From Silene conica (lineage: Eukaryota > Streptophyta > Magnoliopsida > Caryophyllales > Caryophyllaceae), in NCBI GenBank assembly GCA_029255685.2, contig CM055314.2, positions 11,588,059 to 11,652,058 of the forward strand: DNA of 64,000 bases, written 5' to 3'. How positions within the stretch are numbered: the stretch's first letter is position 1; the number at the start of each line of letters is the position of its first letter. Of this stretch, positions 1 to 10,119 are shown one piece after another. The notes beneath the pieces are model-generated. The model searched no databases, was not told where the DNA came from, and saw only the letters and a program-made list of their open reading frames with translations. Made by a program: the position numbers and the translations under genes.

Positions 1-1663
1 TGTTATGTGAATATACCCTATCTTCACATCTTTTAAACCTACAAATTTCGGTTTCCTTATGACTCATATCATCTCGCATAATATGATCTTATTCAAGTAC
101 ATTTTAAGTCTTTATACTCGACTCGAGTCTCCTTACTTTAAGGAAGCTCCCACTGTTTTCTTAAAACTCATGACATGTCATCCTTATGAATATTGTCATA
201 TTGTACTAGAAATCATATTGTAGTTAACCTAGATTCGATCTCTTAGTTCTCCTCGAGAAACTTATATCGAAATAGGGCTTTGTTTCAACTTATGGCATTT
301 TGATCAAGGTTATATGAATTAACATTTTCATATCTCGGATTCAAATCCAAACCTTGTATACTAATCGGTGACGTTTCATTATCATATAATAAACTCACTT
401 ATGATTTATGTTCTTAACATACATTCATCTAGAATTGAAAACCTTATATTCTTTAACCTTTAAAGAATCACCATTCTCTCTAAATGGTAGGTTTCGTTTC
501 CTTAATAACTTTTCTCCCACTGAATTTCACATCACTATCTTTATAGTTAATAACTCCCACTATCTTCATAGTGATTAGGTAATATCTTCAAACATCTTCT
601 CAACTCATAATGAACATTTCATTTTGATTTACTTCAAACATTTTCTCAACTCATAATGAACATTTCATTTTGATTTACTTCAAACATTTTCTCAACTCAT
701 GATGAACATTTCATTTTCATTTTCTTTCCCACGATAACGGGAGATGATTTCTCCTCTGTTATCTTTATAAAACAGAAACATTTACATCATGGAAACGATT
801 TCCTTCCGTTAATACTCGCGGTTCCCTTTGTCCTCTCTAGGAACTAATGACAACATATGGAACATTTCCTCTTTGTGTCCTCGCGTAGTTTCTTCTGTGT
901 CCTCTCGTAGTTTCTTCTATCCAATCTCTTAGAGTTCTTCTCAAGGACTCCTCATAGGACTCTTCTCTAAGATCCTATGTTTATTTCATTGGTTTACGGG
1001 CGTAGAATTTCTCCCACTCTATCCTTTAAAATAACCGTTATTTAAGAAGGATAGCATTTTCGCCCGTCAACAATGTATTGGATAAAGAATTAATTTGAGT
1101 AGTGAGACATTAGTTCTCTCATTCGCTTAAGGTAATCATCTTATAACGAACTGATGTTCTTATGTTTGAATTTGAAGTATTTCACGGGATGCAATTCTCG
1201 TTTTTAAGTAAGTCGTATTACTTTTATAATGATCCTATCATTTCTTCCGTACGGTGAATCATTCAAGGTACTTTATTACGATCTATGAAAATCGTATCAA
1301 TTCATGTTATAAAAGCATTTTAAAACAACCAAACATGTTTGATTTAGAACAAAAGGATGACTTGGGTTGAAAACCAAGTTACCACTATAACAACCATTGT
1401 TTCAACAAGATCTTTGTCGTACAAGAAATACAAAGTTCTTTAATTAAAATGCAAAAAGAAAGAAGACATCAAATGAAAATTAGAGCCATGCTCTTCATGT
1501 CTTCAATCTCGGATGCTACCATAGCCATCCATGGAATGAGCTTCAAGCTCTCCTTTCCTTTCTCCTTGCCCTAGATCTTGGAAGGAGTCCCTTTAAAACA
1601 ATTAAAAAGGGTTAATATTAACAACTTGTATCATTATACAAAGGTTAATCTTATAACATGAGT
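1..1663 (-). other. Non-coding 3' region of Cop-1 with several PPT-like tracts
   Basis: Between the Gag stop and the window edge I find no pol motif in any frame. The strand carries repeated CTCCCACT boxes (near 147, 513, 553 and 1011), which read on the element strand as AGTGGGAG purine tracts, the same form as the PPT next to the Cop-3 LTR. There is a 46-bp tandem repeat (587-716) and a short duplicated block near 864-915 (GTGTCCTC...GTAGTTTCTTCT, two copies). The region may be a former pol region replaced by repeat DNA, or an expanded 3' UTR. Confidence 0.6.
587..716. repeat. 46-bp tandem repeat, about 2.8 copies
   Basis: Three consecutive units start at 587, 633 and 679 with TTCAAACAT(C/T)TTCTCAACTC and continue ATAATGAACATTTCATTTTG. 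Units differ by one or two bases. The repeat sits in the non-coding part of Cop-1. Confidence 0.85.
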
Positions 1664-2455
1664 TTAAACAAGAATTATTACCAAAAGAGTGAACTTTTCA
1701 AGCTTTAGGTCGGCCAAATACATTGGACAATTCCGTTTCCAATGCCCTATCTTCATGCAATAATGGCATTTATTTTCAACCTTTGAAGATGATGTGGTCA
1801 TGGATGTCATTTTACCTTTTCTTTTACCATTTCTCCTTTCATGCTTCCTATTGCTCCTATTCTCAAGATTAAGTGTATTCTTCTCGGTACTTCGAATAAG
1901 TCCAAACTCCCTCTCTGCCCGTAAAGGCATATCAAGGAAGCGAAGAATTCGATCTATTATGACATAGTCAAGAGCTTGCACCTTTTGAATTTGCAAGATT
2001 TCAGATGGAACAACCGACTTAATCACATGAGAACTCATAGATTGATCCTTATACGAATTTGGGTCAAACCATGCAGAAATTACTTCATAAAGCAAAGTTC
2101 TAGGAGTTTGAGAAAATATATTCTTAAGCTTGGCGTAAATCTCATTTGCTGTGCTAAACATAATCATTCTGTCTCGGAGATCCGGCTCCAAGGAGAAAAT
2201 GATTATGTCTCTAAGAATATTTGACTCCTTCATATAGGCCTCATAGGCCTCACGAATCTCAATCGTGGAGTGAGCAGTAGGAACAGGAGGAGCAGCTCTT
2301 GTAAGGAAACAAATCTTATTGTCACCTTCCGCAGCTAAAAGTAATTGGGATTCCCAATCTTTGAAATTGGTGCCTTGCTTCCTAAGCTTGCAACGATTCA
2401 TGAAAGATTGGAGCCATGAGACGTGTTGTGGGAGTGGTGGAGCGTTATTTGCCAT
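1664..2455 (-). CDS. gag: Gag protein of Cop-1 (Copia-type, CCHC zinc knuckle), truncated after the knuckle
   Basis: The protein of about 263 residues starts at MANNAPPLPQHVSW (ATG at 2455; an upstream in-frame ATG at 2509 adds 18 hydrophobic residues and is unlikely to be used). The N-terminal part matches the layout of Copia Gag in Cop-2 and Cop-3: SWLQSFMNRC...NFKDWESQL, then a helical core. Near the C terminus is a zinc knuckle CHYCMKIGHWKRNC, the canonical C-x2-C-x4-H-x4-C that binds element RNA. A basic stretch (RKHERRNGKRKGK) precedes it. In Cop-3 the protease motif DTG follows about 40 residues after the knuckle; here the frame ends about 20 residues after it, so the protein is Gag only. 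It would assemble particles and package RNA, depending on enzymes in trans. Confidence 0.8.
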   Translation of the reverse strand: MANNAPPLPQHVSWLQSFMNRCKLRKQGTNFKDWESQLLLAAEGDNKICFLTRAAPPVPTAHSTIEIREAYEAYMKESNILRDIIIFSLEPDLRDRMIMFSTANEIYAKLKNIFSQTPRTLLYEVISAWFDPNSYKDQSMSSHVIKSVVPSEILQIQKVQALDYVIIDRILRFLDMPLRAEREFGLIRSTEKNTLNLENRSNRKHERRNGKRKGKMTSMTTSSSKVENKCHYCMKIGHWKRNCPMYLADLKLEKFTLLVIILV

Positions 2456-4920
2456 TGATTGAAAGTCGAAAAATGAACTACAAATGAAAATAAAGGAATT
2501 AAAACACAATTATCGTTTTAATAATTTTAAACTTGTAAATTTAAACAAGTTAAGCATCTACTTAATGATCTCTTACCCAATTAAGTAAATGATCCCGAGA
2601 CCCAAATACACACTAACTCGGGCACGGTTTAGCCGATACATCCCTCATCAATGTGACTCGGTAGATTAACTCCTTAATCGATTCTACTTTTAGAACTCTC
2701 GGTCGATAAAATTACACTAATTCTTATCTTAGCCCGAACTTATTACCACTACGGTGGCTCGAATACCTTCGTCGAGATCAACCAAATTTCAAGAATAAGT
2801 AATCATATTACCCCACTTCACCAACGTAATAAGGTTTGCACCCCGGTTTAGCCGAGCCTACTCCCTTATGAAGAAGATCCTTCGCGGGTCCTTTACTTTT
2901 TGGTAAGGCTATGTCTCGATTTTTAAATAACGTAAGAGATCTTGTCAATTTATTATCTATCTCCTTTAAGTGAACTAAGTCGGTGAATTATCGATAAATT
3001 GATTGACACGGTCGATAAAATCGATGAAATGCATGAGTATGAATGACGATTTGGCTATGCATGCAAACATGATAAGCATAAATAAAAGCATAAAAACTTA
3101 AAAGCATAAATAAAACCCTAGTATGGCCTTTCCTAAAATAGAAATTAAAGTAGATTACAAATTCGGAAACCAACTCCTTTGGTCCCTTGGACTTCACACG
3201 CGGCACGCATCCCAAGGCAACTCCGTCTTGGTCGGAACTCCTTTCCGAAATGGCACCGTCTTCAAGGATCTCCGGAATTACAAATAATTACAAATTTTCT
3301 ATCTATTTTATACATTATAAAATAAAATAAAACAATAAAATAAAGTGATACGAGATCACATTAAATTACAACCGAATCGATAAACCCTTACATTACGGGA
3401 AATATCGATTAAAATCTAAGGCCATACTAAGTAAATTACATAATTCCAAAATTACGTAAATAAAATATGACATTCATAAATAATAATTAAATATGCAATG
3501 CTTATGTAAAATGCAAAACCTAAGCCAAATTGTCCTATTTAAACACGTTTTAAATATCGTTATTCGTAATAACACGGTTTTATGAAATAACGTGATTTAA
3601 ACAATTTTAAAATCACTAATCACTCTATGAATCACTATTCATGATTTATTTAAGTTTCCTAACACATTTTAGGATTCAAAATTTAGTCTTACTCAAATTT
3701 CGAAAATTAACTTAACTTATTTCAATATTGTTCGGTTTTAATCGGTTTTACGGGAAATAGCATTAAAATAATCAAACGAGTCATAAAAATTTCGAAAATT
3801 CAAAATTCAAAATTTTGAACATACTGAAAATTACTTAAAATTTCAGATCTTTAAAACTTAAATGTTTTCGAAATACACTTATTTATTTCGTAAAATTGCC
3901 GTGTACATACATAAAATTTCGAAAAATTCAAAACTACTTCAAAAATTATGAAATAAAATACCAATATAATTTTTACATCTTCCTAGACACTCAAAGTATC
4001 TGAAAATGCAAAGAAAAATCAGGTACACACTTTTTAAGATCTGAAAAATAATTATGACTCCTCCAACACTCAATCTTAACTTTAACTTTTAAAAATTAAA
4101 ATTTAAAATTTCAGAAACTTTTGGCACTAAATAAAAATATGTTGATGATCATATGTAATATGACTAATATGGGTGAATTTTTCGGACCATTTTAGCAACA
4201 TTTACTATTTTTAATAATTCGTGTCATATATTACGCGATTTTACCGATTAAAATCATTTCTCATGCAATATTCGAGATTAAAAGCTCAAAATTCACATGC
4301 ATGCTAGAAATAATATATGTGACACTATATTAAATTTTTATGGTCAAATTCGAACTTAAACTATTTAAGCTAAAATATGTCACTAATATTACGATTTTTA
4401 CGATAAAATCAATATTCATGCAATATTAACGAAAAATTTCTGGAAAATTCATCATATATTTTAAATATTGCATGTGACATGTACAAAATTTTTTATAGTT
4501 AAATTCATAATATAACTATTTATCCCATATTTAACTCATTTTATGACTATTTAACCATTAAAAAATCATAAACCATGCATAAAACCTTCAATAATTTCGA
4601 AAGTTATACATTCATAATATGTTAAATGCATGTGAGAACATATTTAAAATTCATGGCCAGAAACATTATTTAGCTATTTTTTTCCCAAATAAAAATATTT
4701 TAAACCGATTTAAGCATAAATTAATGAAATTAATTACAATATTGAGCAATATTATTCCATAAATCATCAAAAATGACTTAAAACTATTTTAAGACCAGAA
4801 AATATACATGCAATATGATTTTCGTGCATATCCTATATGTACTACTCATTTTCGTTTTTAATTAAAATCGTATTTTCTCGCAAAAACGTATAAAATCGAG
4901 TTGCATGCAAACAACCTTAT
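2456..4920 (-). other. Leader (5' untranslated region) of Cop-1
   Basis: About 2.4 kb between PBS and Gag, strongly AT-rich, with no supported ORF. The part near 3040-3130 (AAGCATAAATAAAA, CCTAGTATGGCC) parallels the leaders of Cop-3 (37940-38000) and Cop-2 (29100-29150), which supports common descent. Unlike those two, I see no TCGAYCGA palindrome pairs here. A leader longer than 2 kb is unusual for Copia. Confidence 0.65.
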
Positions 4921-4933
4921 GGCTCTGATACCA
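4921..4933 (-). promoter_or_regulatory. PBS, complementary to initiator tRNA-Met
   Basis: The plus strand reads GGCTCTGATACCA, which is TGGTATCAGAGCC on the element strand, the usual plant Copia PBS. It is separated from the LTR (starting 4936) by the two bases AT. Confidence 0.93.
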
Positions 4934-4935
4934 AT

Positions 4936-6067
4936 TGAAGGAACTCGAGGTAGTCATACTAGCTAGTTCAAGTTATTAGTCTCACTAATTTAACTAATTA
5001 AACTCATATTAATTTAGTCGATCTTATGCATGCAAAGTAAAAGCGGAAATAAGGAGAATCGTATTCTTACAACCGGTCCGAAATATGCTTAGGACGATCC
5101 TCCAAAAGCAACCAAGTAAGCTTGCCTCCAATGAGTGAGCACCAAGACCTTACCTTAAACGGACCAAATAACCGAACCCGAAACTAGAGGACGGAATTAG
5201 GCTAAAACCGTGTACTAATAATAATATTAGTGTACTAGAGAATATTGTCTAGTAATAGTTTTAGAGGTTATTGTATTTTGTTTCTCACACTAGAAAAATA
5301 CAATATTAGGCTTAGTCATAAATGTGTGATCTATGACATATATATATAATGGACAATGGGTTTTAGGTGGGTAGTAGTGAACCGTGTAATGTGGGTTGAA
5401 AGCATGAGGAATTTGATTCCTTTTGTCTTATCTATACTTAGGGTTGCATGGCTACCTATTAACCATCATACCCTAATTCATAATTATTTTATAAGATAAA
5501 ATTAACCCACAACATCCATATTACACGGCTCCCTTAGGAGTAAAATGGACTTCCATTTTACAATTCTTAATTTGTACAATTGTATAATATGTGACATCTT
5601 ATGTGACATAATTAATTGTATTAATTTAAAATATATTTATCATATAAATAATATTTCTAAATTAATTAAATCATATTTAACAAATTAATCTAGTAATTCG
5701 TAATCACCGTCCCAACATATGGTTATCGTCAATACAATATATTAACAACGTTTGTTATAACCATGAACCATTCATTATACCAATTTCGATATTTCTAAAA
5801 TGTCGATTAATATTTGACAATTGACACATTTCAATTTCAAATATAAATCTTACTTTAAGATTCAACCTCTAATTTCTCAATATACGGTTTTAAGAATATC
5901 GATCAATCTGTATCCTATACAATTAATCAATATACGTTTAAGGGGTTAGTCCTATAGGTGTGACCTAAAGGGATCAACTGACCACCACCGTCATACGACA
6001 GTAATGTTAAACTCTAGTCAGCCAATCATTACCGATTAATGTTGGTCAGTTGACTAAATCAATATTG
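4936..6067 (-). repeat. 5' LTR of Cop-1, truncated at its outer end
   Basis: Starts TGAAGGAACTCG next to the PBS. It matches Solo-1 (8092-9223) at a constant offset of 3156 bases with no difference that I can see over 1132 bp. Solo-1 continues for another 93 bp to a proper CA end, so this copy lost the beginning of U3 and is joined at 6068 to Rep-F. It carries the two-tier inverted repeat described in the findings (5974-5984 with 6043-6053; 6001-6006 with 6027-6032). Confidence 0.88.
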
Positions 6068-6238
6068 TCCTCATATGAACTATTATCAAAACCAACAATC
6101 AACCAAGTGGATGACTCAGCGGCCAACACTTGATGGCATGTTCATTCACACAAACAACAAGCAAGTGACCGACTCAGAGGCCAACACTAGATGGCATGGC
6201 CAATCACAGAACATACAAGAATAGAATGAATGCCGTCA

Positions 6239-6697
6239 GGGAACATAACCGTTACCACTGACCGCTAGGTCGCATAACCACGACGCTAGCTATCGGGACG
6301 CACAACCACGACACCGACTCTATGTATAGTGCATAACCGACAACTATATGCCTAAGACCTAGCTAGACCTCTCGATGTAATAACCTACACCGAAAGACAC
6401 ACGGGGACCGGAGCGCATTAGCACGACCTCCAACTACGGGAGCGCATGAGCACGACCTCCAACCAACCCCGAACATAGACAAAACCCATAACCGGGGTGG
6501 CATTAGTTCATTACAATGATACACAAATCGTACCACCGCTATCCATTCACAAACAAGGTGACATAACCGTCACCAACACAACTTGGAATGACATAACCGT
6601 CATCCAAACACAAGCAAGGTAACATAACCGTTACCCGACTCAACTTAAGATAACATAACCGTTAACAAAAAAACTCAAGCTAACATAACCGTTAACT
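6239..6697. repeat. Array of small hairpins with loop ATAACC and variable stems
   Basis: Five units spaced 30-33 bp (stems at 6557-6574, 6588-6603, 6618-6635, 6651-6664, 6681-6694) share the loop ATAACC; their stems are GGTGAC/GTCACC, ATGAC/GTCAT, GGTAAC/GTTACC, TAAC/GTTA and TAAC/GTTA. Further units upstream have the same loop core with other stems: 6239-6256 (imperfect GGGAAC/GTTACC), 6264-6290 (GCTAGGTCG with CGAC-g-CTAGC around CATAACCA), 6325-6348 (TATAGT/ACTATA) and 6485-6496 (CCC/GGG). Confidence 0.75.
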
Positions 6698-7184
6698 AAC
6701 TCATTTAATACATGTGAGCCTCAATTCAACCAAAACAACACTTAAGCTAGTTTATAGAAGTTAACTTGAAGCGGGAGCCGGTTTCCCTTCCGGTTGCCCG
6801 ACCGGGGGGTCTTCCTCCTCAACTTAGCTACTAAAACGGCTTAAGCATTCAACCATGCAACAACCACGGAAATACCCAAACACTTACTCACATGAGCAAT
6901 AAAATAATGAGAATTAATTTAACAAGTCTCAATGTACAAGTTTACCTTTCATTCGGAAATAAAATAAACGAGAATTGAAAGACAAATTCAATGTCGTAAA
7001 CACGTGAATTAAACTTGAAGGACGGACATAATTCGAGTCGTGAATCATATATGATAATTATATACATTCTAATACAAGTTTTATATAGATTTAGCATGCT
7101 TAAACAACGTCCAAACAAGCGGCAAAACGTAAGCCAGAACAGCCTAGAAACAGCCCACGGCTCACGCACAAGGCAGGGCCGAGC

Positions 7185-7258
7185 GCAGCCTGCCATGGCT
7201 GTCCGCAGGCTGCGTAGGACACGGGCGCAGGCTGCGGTTTGCTTGGGCAGCAGCCTGC
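7185..7258. repeat. Inverted GCAGCCTGC / GCAGGCTGC cluster in Rep-F
   Basis: Four 9-mers start at 7185 (GCAGCCTGC), 7205 and 7227 (GCAGGCTGC, its reverse complement) and 7250 (GCAGCCTGC), so spacing is 20-23 bp. The first two extend to CGCAGCCTGC and GCAGGCTGCG, a 10-bp stem. Rep-F copy 2 has the related block at about 40590-40685 with several substitutions. Confidence 0.7.
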
Positions 7259-8091
7259 CTGTGCGCAGCAACACCCCTTCAGCCACAATTTCGCGCATAG
7301 CCTCCCAAATCGATTAACATACGTAGTATATGGAATATATGTAGCGCAACAACACCATAACGACACATATAGGTCACCATATGACGGAAACGAATGAATG
7401 TAAACAAGATTATTAAGCTAAAACATGGATTGAAATTGATCGGAAATCACAACTTTGATAAGAACGAACTAAGCATGCGACGGATATCATTTTACTCATT
7501 AACAATAACCCGATTCCTCATTTGTCACTACTAATCAACCAAGAACCCATTTAATTCAATTGAATAACAAGTAATCAACTCAATACTTCACAATTTCAGA
7601 AATTAATCAACACAATGCTCATAATTTCAGAAATTAAACAAGCATAACCATACACAAACGATTTTTGACTTAAAGTCGAGTAACCTCTCAAAGTTACCTT
7701 TAAAGCTCTTCAAATCTTCAAAGAATCCTTCATTGAAGTCCAAACATCCATTCTCACCAACAAAAAATAAGAAAAACGAATTAAACACGTAACCCTAGAA
7801 AGACGGGTTTTCAGAAAACTCAACAAGACAAGGAATTGATTATATCAAAAGAAGGAGGAGAAGAAGAGGAGAACAAACCTATAAAGAACTCGGAATTTGA
7901 GCAAGAAACGAAGATGGTGGAGTCGGATTTGTGTTCTTGAGAAACACCAACAATGGTGAAGGGGATTGGGGGTTTTCTTTTTGATGAGGGAGATGAAGGA
8001 TGAGTGAGTTGTGAGGAATAAAACACAACCTAAGGAGTATATGGGAGTTTTGAGTCGGGAATTACTCGGGATTCATTTAATGAGTCGGGAT

Positions 8092-9316
8092 TGAAGGAAC
8101 TCGAGGTAGTCATACTAGCTAGTTCAAGTTATTAGTCTCACTAATTTAACTAATTAAACTCATATTAATTTAGTCGATCTTATGCATGCAAAGTAAAAGC
8201 GGAAATAAGGAGAATCGTATTCTTACAACCGGTCCGAAATATGCTTAGGACGATCCTCCAAAAGCAACCAAGTAAGCTTGCCTCCAATGAGTGAGCACCA
8301 AGACCTTACCTTAAACGGACCAAATAACCGAACCCGAAACTAGAGGACGGAATTAGGCTAAAACCGTGTACTAATAATAATATTAGTGTACTAGAGAATA
8401 TTGTCTAGTAATAGTTTTAGAGGTTATTGTATTTTGTTTCTCACACTAGAAAAATACAATATTAGGCTTAGTCATAAATGTGTGATCTATGACATATATA
8501 TATAATGGACAATGGGTTTTAGGTGGGTAGTAGTGAACCGTGTAATGTGGGTTGAAAGCATGAGGAATTTGATTCCTTTTGTCTTATCTATACTTAGGGT
8601 TGCATGGCTACCTATTAACCATCATACCCTAATTCATAATTATTTTATAAGATAAAATTAACCCACAACATCCATATTACACGGCTCCCTTAGGAGTAAA
8701 ATGGACTTCCATTTTACAATTCTTAATTTGTACAATTGTATAATATGTGACATCTTATGTGACATAATTAATTGTATTAATTTAAAATATATTTATCATA
8801 TAAATAATATTTCTAAATTAATTAAATCATATTTAACAAATTAATCTAGTAATTCGTAATCACCGTCCCAACATATGGTTATCGTCAATACAATATATTA
8901 ACAACGTTTGTTATAACCATGAACCATTCATTATACCAATTTCGATATTTCTAAAATGTCGATTAATATTTGACAATTGACACATTTCAATTTCAAATAT
9001 AAATCTTACTTTAAGATTCAACCTCTAATTTCTCAATATACGGTTTTAAGAATATCGATCAATCTGTATCCTATACAATTAATCAATATACGTTTAAGGG
9101 GTTAGTCCTATAGGTGTGACCTAAAGGGATCAACTGACCACCACCGTCATACGACAGTAATGTTAAACTCTAGTCAGCCAATCATTACCGATTAATGTTG
9201 GTCAGTTGACTAAATCAATATTGGATCGTCCCTTGCATATTCTTTTCATAAGATTTATGACAATGATTTTTATCACTGTCGTGATCGCACAATTGTTGAG
9301 GACACATTCCCCAACA
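8092..9316 (-). mobile_element. Solo-1: complete solo LTR of the Cop-1 family
   Basis: A 1225-bp LTR running from TGAAGGAACTCG to CATTCCCCAACA, flanked by a perfect 5-bp TSD GGGAT (8087-8091 and 9317-9321). No PBS or PPT adjoins it, so it is a solo LTR left by recombination between two LTRs of one insertion. Orientation is taken from Cop-1, where the TGAAGG end abuts the PBS on the minus strand. Confidence 0.93.
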
Positions 9317-9389
9317 GGGATGACTCGGAATTCATTAACTAAGACGGAAGTAACATCTTAAGACCAAAATTACTCAAGATAGAACGTGT
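9317..9389. other. Rep-F remainder between Solo-1 and Cop-2
   Basis: Starts with the right TSD GGGAT and GACTCGG, continuing the TGAGTCGG text left of Solo-1. It ends near 9389 where similarity to the Cop-2 LTR starts abruptly. No gene is seen. Confidence 0.5.
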
Positions 9390-9615
9390 CTGTATTTTCA
9401 TACCTTCACATCTCTCAAACGTGTCCTATAGGTGTGACGTATAGGGACCAGTTGATCACCGCCATACGTATGACAATAACGTCAAACTTATCTAGCAAGC
9501 CAACCGTTATTGATAAACGTGGATCAACTGATAATAATACAGAAGTATGCCCCTGTGATCCTTTAAGAGATTTAATAAGTCATTGTACTAACTGTTAAGG
9601 ACACCAGCCCCAACA
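9390..9615 (-). repeat. 3' LTR fragment of Cop-2
   Basis: 226 bp matching the right-hand part of the Cop-3 LTRs (for example 32190-32405), from CTGTATTTTCAT to the CCCCAACA end. The rest of the LTR is missing at a junction with Rep-F. Confidence 0.85.
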
Positions 9616-10119
9616 ATCTCCCACTTGTCCGTACAAGGGTATGTGCAATGACGTTATCACACTACATGTGGAGGACACAAGCTCCAACAAATTTCCACTT
9701 GTCCGTACAAGTGTAGGTGCGATAACCGATTCTCATATCCTTTTAAAATTTCTCCCACTCAATGTAAGACAATTTGCAAATCCGCATTCGCAAAGGTCGT
9801 ATCTCACAAGCGATCTGTATCAAGAGTGGTTTCCCCGACTAGAGAGTAACTTAACTGATAAAACGAATCTGTATTCGAGCATGGCCATGCATTTCAGTTA
9901 CTACTCCTCGAGTGGCCCTGAGAAATGATAAAATCCTGATAAGGGTTTGGATATTTCCCTCAACTCGAATCCTGCCGATATCGCGCAACATGAAATAACC
10001 CAGAAAAAATCCTCTTGGCCCCTGTTACGATGACCGTGGGAAAGAAACCAAAGTTACCCAAAATCTGCCTTAATCTCAAGAGACAGTTGAAAGTCAAAAG
10101 ACTCGACTCTAAGGAACAC
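9616..10119 (-). other. 3' UTR and PPT region of Cop-2, part next to the LTR
   Basis: Starts with ATCTCCCACTTGTCCGTACAAG, the complement of the PPT next to the LTR. It matches Cop-3 32406-32909 closely. The short frame at 9641-9928 is also present in Cop-3 (32431-32718), but it runs antisense to the element and I treat it as chance. It ends in AACAC, the TSD of Sire-1. Confidence 0.8.

Larger units (their letters stand above)
1..6067 (-). mobile_element. Cop-1: gag-only Ty1-Copia LTR retrotransposon, partial
   Basis: The element reads right to left. In sense order it has a 5' LTR (4936-6067), a tRNA-iMet primer-binding site (4921-4933), a long AT-rich leader (2456-4920), a Gag ORF (1664-2455) and then over 1.6 kb without protease, integrase or reverse transcriptase. 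The 3' LTR would lie left of base 1. Its leader and Gag resemble those of Cop-2 and Cop-3 in layout, and its LTR has the same ending (CCCCAACA, seen in Solo-1), so it belongs to the same broad Copia lineage. The absence of pol suggests a non-autonomous derivative that would need enzymes from a relative. The 5' LTR lacks its outer 93 bp when compared with Solo-1. Confidence 0.8.
6068..8086. other. Rep-F copy 1: unclassified repetitive DNA with hairpin array
   Basis: No coding sequence is supported. From left to right it holds a hairpin array (6239-6697), a GC-rich block near 6773-6820, a segment shared with Rep-F copy 2 (about 6858-7340 versus 40262-40762), a cluster of GCAGCCTGC/GCAGGCTGC motifs (7185-7258) and a purine-rich stretch near 7850-7880. 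The sequence resumes after Solo-1 at 9322. It may be part of a Gypsy LTR or leader, but I cannot assign it. Confidence 0.5.

Noticed and set aside
6942..7366. Overlapping frames on both strands in Rep-F (also 40347-40740)
   Set aside because: They arise from the GC-rich inverted-motif cluster, overlap each other in several frames and change frame between the two copies.
7820..8026. 68-codon minus-strand frame rich in serine and proline
   Set aside because: It is the complement of a purine-rich stretch; no homologue or start context is visible.
4936..9316. Cop-1 LTR and Solo-1 as the two LTRs of one element
   Set aside because: Neither copy has a PBS or PPT facing the DNA between them (6068-8091), and Solo-1 has its own perfect TSD GGGAT.
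9641..9928. 95-codon plus-strand frame repeated at 32431-32718
   Set aside because: It is conserved only because both lie in homologous 3' UTRs of Cop-2 and Cop-3; it is antisense to the element, overlaps the PPT region and has no recognisable domain.
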